From CAVTQZ01 sp963737015 (GTDB lineage: Bacteria > Actinomycetota > Acidimicrobiia > Acidimicrobiales > UBA8190), in contig CAVTQZ010000001.1 of the NCBI GenBank assembly GCA_963737015.1, positions 1,178,001 to 1,242,000 on the forward strand: a stretch of DNA of 64,000 nt. The letters are read 5' to 3'. Under the pieces are notes generated by a model that was given only the letters and a program-made list of their open reading frames with translations, made no database searches and was not told the origin of the DNA. Shown in pieces: positions 46,305 to 55,452 of this stretch. The position numbers and the translations under genes are program-made. How positions within the stretch are numbered: the stretch's first letter is position 1; every line of letters starts with the position of its first letter.

Positions 46305-48102
46305 TTAGGAAGGTCGGTTTGTGCTCGTGGTGCCGTTTGCCCCAAACGACGGTGGACTACAGGGTTTCCTTACAGTGGCGGCAGCAGCCAGGGCACATAG
46401 GACGGGACTACCCGAGGGGTTCGGTTCTGCCGTACCGTCACTTAGCCAGTGCGCAAGGTTGAAGGCCCCCCCATTCTGGTCCTGCCACGCAAAACTCGCC
46501 CATCCCCACCTGTGGGTCTGAGCGAACGAAATGACGTTCGCGTTGTAGGTTCCATCACCGGATCCGGGCCATCCAAACTCGGTGACCGCGACAGGCACGC
46601 GTTTTCGAAAGCTCAACCCACGGAGACAGACCTGGGATTGGATTATAGGGATTGGGATTGGTGCAAGACGAGGGGTCATTGCCCACGCACGTGTAGTAGT
46701 GGGCGGCATAAACGATGTTCGCACCGTTCACTAACTGTGTCGGCGGGCTATTTGCCCAGTCATCGCCGCTTATGAATACGAGATTGGTAGCTCCCGTCGC
46801 CCGCACAGCGTCGTAAAGCTGCTGCATCCCTGCGGTCTTGTAGGCCTGACGTGGCACGTAAACATCCGTGGTGGTGCCGCCGTTGAGCCATGTTGATTGC
46901 GAGATGTCGTGAGGCTCGTTGTACAGATCGAATGCCACCAATCGGTTCGACTCAAAGTGCGATGCAACCTGACTCCAGAACTCCGGTGCCTGGGCTTCAT
47001 CGGCCATGTTGTGCGTATTTCCGGGCTCGCAGCCATCCACAGTGTTGGTATGGAGGTCCAAAAGTGCGACCATGCCGAGAGACGTGATCCACTGGACAGC
47101 CTGATCCACTGCAGACTCGTACCCTGGCAGGTAATCGCAATTCGATGTCAGCCAATATTGTTCACCTAGAGGAAGACGAACAAAGTTTGCTCCCCAAGCC
47201 TTGGCCTGCTCCACTGCTTGCTGCGTTACATCGCTGTATGTCGGGAGCTCTGTCTCGAGGCCTTCTAACACGACACCTCGGAGAACGGTTGGATTTCCCT
47301 TGGCGTCAAGCACTCTGTTTCCAGAGGTGTGAAGAGGACCTGCAACGGCGGGGGCCCTATAAGACGTCTCTTTTATCCATGCGTCGTCGAGGTAAAGCTC
47401 TGCACCAGGCCGCGGATCAATTACGGTCATCGCAAGCGCCACAAAGGCGGAATTGCTTGGTGCAACGGCGGCTTGGGGTGCAGCATCGATCCAGGATCCA
47501 GTATTGGCCGATGTGATCGAGCCGAAGACCGCGGTGATGCCGATCCCTTGGGAGTCGTAGAACGCAATCACTGGTTGTATCTTCAACTTGTTGGATAAGG
47601 CTTTCACGCCCGCAGAGGCGGCATACACATGCCCTGGCTTCGCCGCCGTGAGCCCGCCGTCAGCCTTAGAACCCGATACTGCCCAAGCAGTACTCGAACC
47701 GGTGGCGCTGACGCCCAATGCACCCTTCACCCCGTTACCTGCATCTGGTATCCAACTCAATTTGGCTTCGACACCGATCCAGCCGCCGGTCGACTTGGTG
47801 AAGGTCGATTGATCTCTCGTCAATAGATTTCTAGCCGTCGTAGTCACGCTTTGATGGACGCCCCACGACCACGTCTCGCCCAGCGTTAAGGCCGTCGCTC
47901 CGACGCCGACGGCCAAGCAGAGCGCCAATAGGGCAAGGCCAATACGACGTCCACGGAAGCTGGATCCCATGATTGGCGAACCTCGCGGACCACGAGGAAG
48001 ACGACGAATGCGCCATGGATTGCCGGTTGTCCCTTTGAGAAAATTCGGCGTGCGATTGTCCGATGGCGGCGGCTTAGAAGCTGCCAAAAGTGATTTCCTC
48101 AA
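46305..48102 (-). pseudogene. GH5 glycosidase paralogue, frameshifted before the nucleophile
   Basis: Paralogue of the GH5 proteins at 42360 and 50126, with the same N-terminal module (FTKSTGGWIGVEAKLSW to YLDDAWIKE) and GH5 domain (LRGVVLEGLE, AWGANFVRLPLGEQYWL, FDLYNEPHDISQSTWLNGG). The main frame ends at 46555 after LSPWVELSKTRACRGHR. The correct continuation, VPVAVTEFGWPGSGDGTY through to 46305, is in the next frame. Dropping one base in TCGAAAACGCG near 46600 gives LSKTVPVAVTEFGW, matching PSASIPVAVTEFGW of the third copy. As it stands, the product lacks the nucleophile Glu. TTG start at 48102; an ATG at 47970 just before the anchor is also plausible. Confidence 0.85.
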
Positions 48103-48522
48103 CTCTGGCGCAGGCGATAGGCAAAGCCAACCTTCCGTTGTATGAAGAGAACTTACAATGCACTTCTCTCTTGACGCGTTCAGCTAGGATCCGTGGCCCA
48201 TACGTGCGCGCTTTTTCGTGACTACGGACCCTCCATGGCACACACTCCGCTCGGGCATGTTGGGGTCAAGGCGGACTGGTCCCATTTGATAAATCTGCCA
48301 CGTCGGCATCGAGATTGGGTAGCAGGGGGTACTTGCTCCCGCCTCGAACCTAATGCAGTTATCGTCCAGGTTCTCCCGGGCAGGTGCCACCGCCGATATT
48401 CGAGCGCCCTCACAGCGGTATTGGGGCGAACCGGTGCTGAGATCGCCTTTCACGGACGCCTCCCTTGCTAAACAAATATCTCACTCGAACGGTTAGATCA
48501 TGCTGCAACGTCGGCGCGGAGC
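48103..48522. other. Intergenic region, no intact gene
   Basis: Upstream of the leftward GH5 copy and of the rightward hydrolase fragment. Two opposing frames (48193-48471 and 48184-48453) are open but have no motifs and mirror each other, so they look like chance. It probably contains the GH5 promoter. Confidence 0.35.
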
Positions 48523-48801
48523 GTGATGCCGAAGACGCGTCTTACCGGCGGACGCATGGTTCGGAAGGTAGCGGAAACCATGTCGACTTTGAACAGATCG
48601 CACTTCTTCACGATCGACACTTCTCCGACCGAGGACGAAGTGGCTGACCCGCTGCTGCTGCTCCACGGCTTCCAACCTGCTTCTTCGACTTCCATCTTGT
48701 GCCCCGAACATGCGCGACGAATCGCACTGAAAGCCCTCACGGTAACCCGCGGTGAATCCTTACAAGCTACAAGACGGGCGTACAGAGAGCACGTGTGCTG
48801 A
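48523..48801 (+). pseudogene. N-terminal fragment of an alpha/beta hydrolase
   Basis: This frame encodes SHFFTIDTSPTEDEVADPLL and LLHGFQ, which align position by position with AHVFVIDIPSAGDETSEPLL and ILHGFP of the hydrolase at 55453-56322. After LLHGF a frameshift is needed: the DNA TTCGACTTCCATCTTGTG in another frame gives FDFHLV, as in the intact gene, followed soon by ATNR. Similarity then fades. So this is a broken copy of about the first 75 residues, lacking the nucleophile, acid and His. It overlaps the start of the next broken methyltransferase by 7 bases. This points to past duplication and decay here. Confidence 0.6.
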
Positions 48802-49635
48802 TCAAACGGAGCAACGGCCCTAGGAGGTACCCTGCTCTCGTGCATGAATCCTCCTTCGAGAAGATGCGAGCGTTCCGAGACCAATACCTCATTGGTCACT
48901 CTGGAGTGCTCAGAATCCTGGACGTTGGGATCGCGCTCCGAGGAGGGGGGGCGGTCGTATCGCGACCTCTTCGACGCGTCGACATCTGAGTACACCGGTC
49001 TTGATCTCGAGTCAGGTCCCAATGTCGATATCGTTCCGGCTGACCCGTTCCATTGGACGGAAATTCCGACGAATAGCTTCGATGTCGTGATCTCTGGGCA
49101 GACCTTTGAGCACAACCCGTTCTTTTGGATTACTGGCGCAGAAATTGCCCGCGTCCTTCGTCCCGGAGGACTTGTTGCAATCGTTGCTCCTTCGAAGGGT
49201 CCCATCCATTGTTGTCCCCTCGATTGTTGGCGCTTCTATCCCGATTCGTGGGCTGCCCTTTGCGCGTATGTAGGACTGGAATTGCTGGAGGTGTTCTCGG
49301 AATCGGGGTCATGGCGCTTCGTGATGCCCTCCCTTGAGTGGGGTGACATCATGATGATCGGTAGCAAGCCGAACCTGACGGACGAAGTTGAATCGAAAGC
49401 CTTCTATAGCCGACTGGAGGCGATCGTCGCGACGGGGAGGGGATTGCCGACTGGTTCGGTCGGGGCCGGGAGGGCTGGGGCTGAGTACCAACAGACGCAT
49501 GTTCTCCCTACACGCTCGATGATTTGGCACCTGGGATACGTCATGAAGAAAAGCCCATCCTCATCTCAAAGAACGGTGGCCGCTATATCCGATTCGTCTT
49601 CGGCTTGCGAGTCGAAACGGTCGCCTCGCGATTGA
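48795..49635 (+). pseudogene. Class I SAM-dependent methyltransferase, frameshifted in motif I
   Basis: The frame from the GTG at 48795 reads SSFEKMRAFRDQYL and then LRILDVG, the start of motif I, before going out of frame. The next frame continues GSRSEEGGRSYRDLF, EYTGLDLESGPNVDIV (motif II) and FDVVISGQTFEHNPFFW (motif IV), then VLRPGGLVAIVAPSKG. Removing one G from GGG at 48927-48929 gives LDVGSRSEEGGRSYRDLF, the expected family sequence. A run of seven G at 48945-48951 is a second possible slip point. The SAM loop is the part broken, so neither frame alone is likely to be active. Confidence 0.7.
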
Positions 49636-50125
49636 GCGGGGAGCGGCTCGCAGGACCATAAGTGGTCAGCGCGAAGCTTGACCAGGCATAACCACCACAC
49701 CGCGCGCGAGACCGCGCGTTCGAGCGGCATCACCGAAGGGTGGGGGGCCATGGTGAAATGCCCCTTCGGCTCGAGAGCGGCTTTCCGCAGCCCGAGGTCC
49801 CAGGTCACATCGAGGGGAGGGTCATGAAGGACGGTTCATGCGGGTGGGAGACGTCGACTACTCGCTCCACCAGCCAAATCAGCTGCCGCGGGCAGGGAGC
49901 GGTCAGACGAGGATCGCCCCTACCTGGCCCCCACCCTGATCCGATAGAGGCTCCCAGCCTTTGATTCCAAAAAGTTAAGCGCTTCCGATTCCGTGAAAGC
50001 CCTCGAAGGCCTGAAGTTCTATCGCTGCATGGAACGATCCACGGAGGGCCGGATCTCGTTTCAACTCCGAACGTCGAAAAACAAATGTAACGCACGAAAC
50101 ACGGTTCGCCCCCGTTACCCAAAGC
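49636..50125. other. Intergenic region, about 490 bases
   Basis: No open frame here shows family motifs. It precedes the third GH5 gene and should contain its promoter. A leftward open frame (49805-50332) overlaps the GH5 signal region and looks like a shadow. Confidence 0.35.
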
Positions 50126-51799
50126 GTGATTCCGGGCGAGGGTCGACATTCCAGCACGCCACGCTGCCGCCTCCCGCGAGGCTTCGGTTCTTATTTCCGA
50201 AGGTGCACTCTTTTCGGCCTTGCCTGCTCCCTTCTCGTCGCAGTGGCAACGACGCTCACGCCAGAGTTCCTTTCGGGTGGTGTCGTTGCTGCGAGCAGTA
50301 CGAGCCAGGGAAATCTCCTCTCTAGTAATCAATCCGACTTCCTCACCTCGACCGGGAGCTGGAGCCCGATCAATTCCAACCTCTCGCGGGTGAACACCCA
50401 GGGCGACGGCAATCCGGGATCGCTGGGCCTGGCCGCCATCAACTCGAACAACGCGGAAGCAGTGTCAGGATCCTCCTCGACTGGCGGGTTCGTAGCGGCG
50501 AGCCCCGGGCTCATCTATACGGGCTCGGCGGACTCCAAAGCGGCTGGTCCAACGTCGTGGGTGGAGGCGGACCTGTCCTTTTACAACTCCTCAAAACAAC
50601 AAATCACGACCGTGTCCGGGCCTTTCACCCCAACCTCGACAAGCAGCTGGGTTGAGGCGACTTCGGCATCAGCCCTTGCACCTCCAGATACCGCGTACGT
50701 CGTGCTTGGCTTGGTCCTTGTCAACCCTCAGCCGGGACAGGAGGTCTACTTCGACAACGCCTGGATCAAGCAGACCGTCGACCAAGTTCCCTCGGTGAAT
50801 GGCCCCTTGCACACGTCGGGCAACGAGATTCTCGATGCAAGCGGCAAGCCGATCATCTTGCGCGGTGTGGTTCTCGATGGATTGGAGAACACAGGTAGCT
50901 TTGGCAACGTAAACCAGCAGGCGGTGACAGAGGCAAAGGCCTGGGGGGCCAACTTCGTACGGGTTCCGCTCGGTGAAGAGTACTGGCTATCATCCAACTG
51001 CGACTACATCGTCACCTACGAGCAAATGGTCGACAACGTCGTGACTTGGATCACTTCGCTTGGGATGGTCGCTCTCCTTGACCTGCATACAAACACGGTT
51101 GGGGGATGTGAGCACGGCTCCCCACACAACATGGCGGACGCCGCCCAGGCGCCTACTTTCTGGCAACAGGTCGCCTCGCGGTACATGTCCAATCCTCTCG
51201 TTGCTTTCGACGTTTACAACGAGCCACACGACATCTCGAATTCGGTGTGGCTCAATGGCGGTACGACTACCGACAGATACCCACCTAACCAGACGTATCA
51301 AGCTGCTGGAATGCAGCAGCTCTATAACGCGGTTCGTTCGACGGGTTCCAAGAACCTGGTTTTCGTGACCGGGACTGTGTGGGGGAATAACCCACCGCCC
51401 AGTCTTGTGAACGGGACAAACATCGTTTATGCCGCCCACTACTACACCTGCCCGGGCGTGGCGCCTCCATCGTGCAAAAACTCGAGCCCGAATGACCCCT
51501 CTCAGGCTCTCGGTGCGTGGGTGAAGCCATCAGCCTCGATTCCTGTAGCTGTTACCGAGTTCGGGTGGCCTAGCCAAGATGACGGGACGTACATCAACAA
51601 CGTCATCGCCCTTGCTCGTGCGCACAACTGGTCATGGAGCGCTTTTGCCTGGTCGGCAAACGCTGGAGCGCAATTCAATCTCTCTTCCTGGACATCGGGA
51701 GGGGTTGCGGAGCCCTACCCCTCGGGGAGGCCGGTTCTCTGCCGTCTCGCGGCGTATGCCTCGGGCGCATATCCCTGTGCCGCTCCACCTAATTATTGA
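50126..51799 (+). CDS. Secreted GH5 glycosidase with N-terminal beta-sandwich module
   Basis: Intact third GH5 paralogue, 557 residues. A basic N-terminus and hydrophobic stretch (LFGLACSLLVAVATTL, about 29-44) form a signal peptide or anchor. The CBM-like module covers about 60-225 (DFLTSTGSWSPINSNLSRV to VYFDNAWIKQ). The GH5 domain includes LRGVVLDGLENTG, AWGANFVRVPLGEEYWLSSN, FDVYNEPHDISNSVWLNGG (acid/base Glu) and VAVTEFGWPSQ (nucleophile Glu), then SWSAFAWSANAG. The protein ends soon after the catalytic domain, with no Thr linker or repeats. GTG start at 50126. It likely acts outside the cell on a beta-glucan or mannan, perhaps the polymer made by this locus. Confidence 0.9.
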   Translation: MIPGEGRHSSTPRCRLPRGFGSYFRRCTLFGLACSLLVAVATTLTPEFLSGGVVAASSTSQGNLLSSNQSDFLTSTGSWSPINSNLSRVNTQGDGNPGSLGLAAINSNNAEAVSGSSSTGGFVAASPGLIYTGSADSKAAGPTSWVEADLSFYNSSKQQITTVSGPFTPTSTSSWVEATSASALAPPDTAYVVLGLVLVNPQPGQEVYFDNAWIKQTVDQVPSVNGPLHTSGNEILDASGKPIILRGVVLDGLENTGSFGNVNQQAVTEAKAWGANFVRVPLGEEYWLSSNCDYIVTYEQMVDNVVTWITSLGMVALLDLHTNTVGGCEHGSPHNMADAAQAPTFWQQVASRYMSNPLVAFDVYNEPHDISNSVWLNGGTTTDRYPPNQTYQAAGMQQLYNAVRSTGSKNLVFVTGTVWGNNPPPSLVNGTNIVYAAHYYTCPGVAPPSCKNSSPNDPSQALGAWVKPSASIPVAVTEFGWPSQDDGTYINNVIALARAHNWSWSAFAWSANAGAQFNLSSWTSGGVAEPYPSGRPVLCRLAAYASGAYPCAAPPNY

Positions 51800-51892
51800 A
51801 TGGAGCTTGTCTGACTACAGGGTGCCGGATGAACTCAGAGAACTACTTGGTTTCCAAGAACACTTCGTGGATGCCCATCGTTTTGGGTCGCC

Positions 51893-51911
51893 TCTCCTGG
51901 CGGGAGAGGTC
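51893..51911. terminator. Stem-loop between convergent genes
   Basis: CCTCTCC, loop TGGCG, GGAGAGG: a perfect 7-base stem between the stops of GH5 (51799) and the leftward GT4 (51961). No T-run follows on either strand, so it would be a weak or factor-assisted terminator. Confidence 0.4.
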
Positions 51912-51960
51912 GACAACATTGGAACATGAGTGAAGATGAATTTGTGATTGTTAGAGATGA

Positions 51961-53238
51961 TCACGTTTTCGAAGTGCTCATGGCCGTAACAAGGTTTGTG
52001 ACGCTTTCGTGGACATGGTGCAACTGGTAACCCTTCAGGAAGAACGAGCGGCCCGCTTCGCCGATCCGCCGAGCAAGTCCCTCATCGACCAGTACGTCTC
52101 GGCAGCTCTCAGCGAAGCCACCGACGTCGTCTGCAACGAGGGCTTCGTTGCCGGGTTCGAGGTCGAGCCCTTCGACACCGACACTCGTCGTTATGACGGG
52201 ACGCCCGTAGGCCAACGCTTCGAGGATCTTAAGACGAGTTCCACCGCCAGTCATGAGTGGCACCACCACTGCTCGTGCGGACCGAACTTCCGAACCGACG
52301 TGCGCCACCTCGCCCACGATCTGCACGTTGGGAATGTTTTCGAGCGTGCCCATTCGCTTGTCATGCCTGCCTACCAGGCGAAGTTGAACTCCGGGCACCC
52401 AATCTCGCAGTCGGGGGAGCACTTCGTTTACGAACCATCGAGCACCGACGAGGTTCGGCTCGTAGGTGAATCGGGCGATCATCAGGAGAACAGGCTCTCT
52501 CGGCAGGCATCCGTCGTCGGGGCCCGGGTCTAGATATCCGTTTGGGACTACAGCGACGTTGTCGCCTGCAAGCCGGTCACGGTCGATCCGACTGCACACT
52601 GAGACAACGGAGGCCCTTTCGACGATCTTTCTCTGAAGACGTGCCCAGCACCACTGTTCACGGCTGTCACGGATCTCGCGAAGCAACCGGCGGATGGCGC
52701 CTGCGCCCGTGTCGAGAGTGCGATAGGGCCTACCAGTGGGTCGCTTCGACCTCGCGATCACGTGATCTTCCAGATTGTCGAGGTCTACTACTGCCGGTCC
52801 GAGGCCAAGGTGACCGAAGGCGGCATATGAGCCGGCGTGGCTGAACCAGACAACGTCGTAGGGAGGTCTTGCGAACGCCTGCAGCTCCCCTTCTGCCTCG
52901 TTCCACCTGCGCTGCACGATTCGATGCGGCAAGGGGCTGCTCACCACGTGTGCGAGGTATCGAAGGCTGCGATCCTGAAAGGGCACCCGGATGACTCGGC
53001 AGCGGCCCACGAAGCCTGGCAACTGCTGGACGCTCTCCTCCCCCGGGTAGGCGCACACGAACAGGTCGATCTCACCGAGGCTCGCCAAGCCGGAGAGCAC
53101 GGAGGCGAAACGCAGGCGGTAGCCGTCACGAGTCGGCCAGGGAAACACATCACTGATCGCCAGAATCCTGAGACGGCTGACCCTGTCGCTCGTGGCTACG
53201 GAATGTGTGATTGTTTCGACCTCTGAGTCTGCCGACAC
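51961..53238 (-). CDS. Glycosyltransferase family 4-like protein
   Basis: A 425-residue GT-B transferase, last gene of a leftward three-gene operon. It shows RLRILAISDVFPWPTRDGYRL at the start of the fold (about 22-42), VVDLDNLEDHVIAR (about 147-160), VVPNGYLDPGP, LLMIARFTYEPNLVGARWFV (about 252-271), and TGGGTRLKILEALAYGRPVIT with SVGVEGLDL (about 327-358). The D-x-x-N-L-E/D and G-G-G-x-x-x-K motifs are typical of GT4 relatives such as WcaI-like or PelF-like enzymes. It starts 5 bases after the repaired stop of the sulfotransferase. The sugar transferred is unknown, but operon context links it to a sulfated glycan. Confidence 0.87.
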   Translation of the reverse strand: MSADSEVETITHSVATSDRVSRLRILAISDVFPWPTRDGYRLRFASVLSGLASLGEIDLFVCAYPGEESVQQLPGFVGRCRVIRVPFQDRSLRYLAHVVSSPLPHRIVQRRWNEAEGELQAFARPPYDVVWFSHAGSYAAFGHLGLGPAVVDLDNLEDHVIARSKRPTGRPYRTLDTGAGAIRRLLREIRDSREQWCWARLQRKIVERASVVSVCSRIDRDRLAGDNVAVVPNGYLDPGPDDGCLPREPVLLMIARFTYEPNLVGARWFVNEVLPRLRDWVPGVQLRLVGRHDKRMGTLENIPNVQIVGEVAHVGSEVRSARAVVVPLMTGGGTRLKILEALAYGRPVITTSVGVEGLDLEPGNEALVADDVGGFAESCRDVLVDEGLARRIGEAGRSFFLKGYQLHHVHESVTNLVTAMSTSKT

Positions 53239-53329
53239 GCGACCTATCGATCTCTGAAGTTAGGCCACAAACCAAGGTCCAGGTCAGTGAACTTTCTCAT
53301 TAGCTGTTCGACGTCCTCGGCGTAGAGCT

Positions 53330-54127
53330 CTACCAGACGTTGCCGCACGTCCTCGTTGATGCCCTGACTTCTGTCCTCCGCGATTCGTGGACCCGCCTTT
53401 CGACACCTTGCGGCACGAACCGGGGGTTCAGCCCCAGAAACTCGTACGTCCGTGCCAGCTGTTGTTCAGGGCGCGCGACACACTGTTCGTATTGCAGGAC
53501 CAGCAGCCGCTCCTCTGGGAACGTCCCCAGCCAGCTGTCCAGCAGGGACCGATAACGACCTCTCTCGACCGAACATGTCACGGTGGCGCTGTCCATCACT
53601 CCGTAAGAGCGCTCGTGCCATATCCCCGACCAGAAACGCTCCACTGGATCCCTGAGGATCGTCAACAATTTCGTGTTGGGGGCAGCCGTCGCCAAGAGCG
53701 GTGGTACCCAGGGGAAGAGCATGTAATCCGGTGTCCACTCACCTGCCAGCATTCCTGCTCTTCGTGGAAACGAACGGTGATACAGCTCGAGGTCACTTTC
53801 GCCGAATGGCGTGTGCCCGAAGCGGGTGAAAAAGTGCCGCTCCTTCCACAGGTCTCCCAGGTCATTGAATCGCCTGACGTCGGGGTGCTGGCAGATCAGG
53901 TCGTACCACCATGTCGACCCGCCTCGCTGAACCCCGATGCCGACGAAGTCGGGTGGTCCGCAGACCTCATCGGGTCCGGGCTCGGGAGGGGTGAGCACAT
54001 AGTCGAACTCCCATGGCCGGTACTTGCCGAGTGCTCTTCGAACGGCGTTGCGGGCGGCCGGTGGAATTGCCTTACGTGCTCTCTTCGGCAACCGGCGAAT
54101 CGCGCCTTGAAGTGCCATCGCGGCCAT
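53330..54127 (-). CDS. Sulfotransferase, C-terminus frameshifted
   Basis: PAPS-dependent sulfotransferase-like protein. The 5'-phosphosulfate loop is GVQRGGSTWWYDLI (about residues 65-78 from the ATG at 54127), and the 3'-phosphate site is ILRDPVERFWSGIW (about 157-170). ERLLVLQYEQCVARPEQQL (about 205-223) and TYEFLGL are the usual later blocks. The frame ends at 53330 after STRTCGNVW, but another frame carries the normal ending INEDVRQRLVELYAEDVEQL and then DLGLWPNF, stopping at 53244, 5 bases before the next gene. So one base appears missing near 53390. An ATG at 54175 is an alternative start. It would sulfate a glycan made by the flanking GT4 genes. Confidence 0.8.
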   Translation of the reverse strand: MAAMALQGAIRRLPKRARKAIPPAARNAVRRALGKYRPWEFDYVLTPPEPGPDEVCGPPDFVGIGVQRGGSTWWYDLICQHPDVRRFNDLGDLWKERHFFTRFGHTPFGESDLELYHRSFPRRAGMLAGEWTPDYMLFPWVPPLLATAAPNTKLLTILRDPVERFWSGIWHERSYGVMDSATVTCSVERGRYRSLLDSWLGTFPEERLLVLQYEQCVARPEQQLARTYEFLGLNPRFVPQGVERRVHESRRTEVRASTRTCGNVW

Positions 54128-54131
54128 ACGA

Positions 54132-55394
54132 TCAATCAGCTCCTCTGCTTCTCGAAGCCTTTGCACCGATGACATGCGGTTCCGGGCGCCCCGATTCGGA
54201 CATGTGAGCGGCATAACGATGCCATTCCGTGAGTGTGTTGGCTAGCAAATCGACCGTGAGCTCTGCTGCGGTGGCGCGTCCTCCTAGGACGATCTTTTCT
54301 CGCAAGTCGCTATCGTCGGCCATCCTTTTCAGCACGGCTACAAGAGCTTCGACATCTCCTGCCGAGAACGTCAGACAGTTTCCCCCATCGACGAGGAACT
54401 CCGCTGTCCCACCAACCGAGGTCGATACCACCGGCGTGCCACAGGCCATTGCTTCCAGAGGCACCAGGCCGAAAAACTCCTCTTGCGAGGCAAAGACCAC
54501 TACATCAGCGGCCTCATAATGTCGCTTCAAATCGGACCTGTCGGAAGTCGTAAAGCTGACACGGTCAGCAACTTCGAGGTTCTTCGCCATCTGCTCCAAC
54601 TCCGAGATGTACCCGGGGTCGCCTCGGCCGACGATGGTGAGGGTCGCCTCGAAAGGAAAGCGCGGAAGAGCCCGCACTATCGTTTCGATTCCCTTTTGAG
54701 GATGCACGCGTCCTACGTACAACACCCTCCATCGCCACGGTTCGGAGCGCAGTTCGAAGGAGAACTCCTCAGACGCGATGCCCGAGTAGACGACCGTGGA
54801 GTCCTCGAACTTCCAACCCGACCTGCGCTGCATCTCTCGCAAGAGGTACTCGCTCACGAAGCAGGCGGGTCCGATCGTATCGACGGGAGCTACACCGGTT
54901 GAGAGTCGAGTGACCGCTCTCACGATGCGTGCGAGGCGGGGACGCTTCGTCAAGGCTCGTGCCCAGGCATCGACCAAGGGACCGTAGACCGGCCACTCGT
55001 CGCAGATGACCAGGACGGTCGGCAGGTGGCGCTGACGGAGGATGCTGAGTAGGCCCATCGACATGAATCCCATGGCCCATACGGAGACGACATCCGGCTC
55101 GAATTCGTCGAGGGCCCGCTCGAGGCAACGTTCGTTGTGGCGTTCCCACAAGAGCCGCGACCGGGCGGGGGGATTGAGGAACCTGTGGTCCTCCCAGTAG
55201 ATGCGTAGATCCCGCCACACCGTCTCGCGCTCATCCAAGGACGGCTCTGGCTCACCCTCGACGCGGATCTGACTGGTCAGGACGAGCACGTCGTCACCCG
55301 ATTTCCGCCAATGATCCACCACGTCCATGCACGACCGCTCGTAGCCCCCATACGCGTGAGGCGGATACATGTTCGAGAGCACCAAGACCCGCAT
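54132..55394 (-). CDS. Glycosyltransferase family 4 (GT-B)
   Basis: A 420-residue GT4 enzyme, first gene of the leftward operon. It starts MRVLVLSNMYPPHAYGGYER, with the P-P-x-x-x-G-G loop. The donor domain has LYVGRVHPQKGIETIVRAL (about residues 217-235) and EEFFGLVPLEAMACGTPVV with SVGGTAEFL (about 303-332). It is a clear paralogue of 9543-10796 across the whole length, including the W-A-M-G-F/A-M-S-M/L-G-L-L segment. The ATG at 55394 is preferred to the upstream GTG at 55445. It diverges from the hydrolase at 55453 with 58 bases between starts. The stop is 4 bases before the chosen sulfotransferase start. Confidence 0.9.
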   Translation of the reverse strand: MRVLVLSNMYPPHAYGGYERSCMDVVDHWRKSGDDVLVLTSQIRVEGEPEPSLDERETVWRDLRIYWEDHRFLNPPARSRLLWERHNERCLERALDEFEPDVVSVWAMGFMSMGLLSILRQRHLPTVLVICDEWPVYGPLVDAWARALTKRPRLARIVRAVTRLSTGVAPVDTIGPACFVSEYLLREMQRRSGWKFEDSTVVYSGIASEEFSFELRSEPWRWRVLYVGRVHPQKGIETIVRALPRFPFEATLTIVGRGDPGYISELEQMAKNLEVADRVSFTTSDRSDLKRHYEAADVVVFASQEEFFGLVPLEAMACGTPVVSTSVGGTAEFLVDGGNCLTFSAGDVEALVAVLKRMADDSDLREKIVLGGRATAAELTVDLLANTLTEWHRYAAHMSESGRPEPHVIGAKASRSRGAD

Positions 55395-55452
55395 GCTCGG
55401 ACGATTCTCGCAGAAGAGGACCCCCAGGTGGTTCTCCTGCGACACTGGCTTG

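Noticed and set aside
46555..46620. Programmed frameshifting as an explanation of the GH5 break
   Set aside because: No slippery heptamer plus structure that I can recognise, and similar breaks occur in unrelated genes. Mutation or sequence error is simpler.
48498..49205. Leftward 235-codon frame over the broken methyltransferase
   Set aside because: Antisense shadow. The rightward frames carry recognisable methyltransferase motifs.
49805..50332. Leftward 175-codon frame upstream of the third GH5
   Set aside because: Overlaps the GH5 signal region, has no motif, and is poor in hydrophobic residues.
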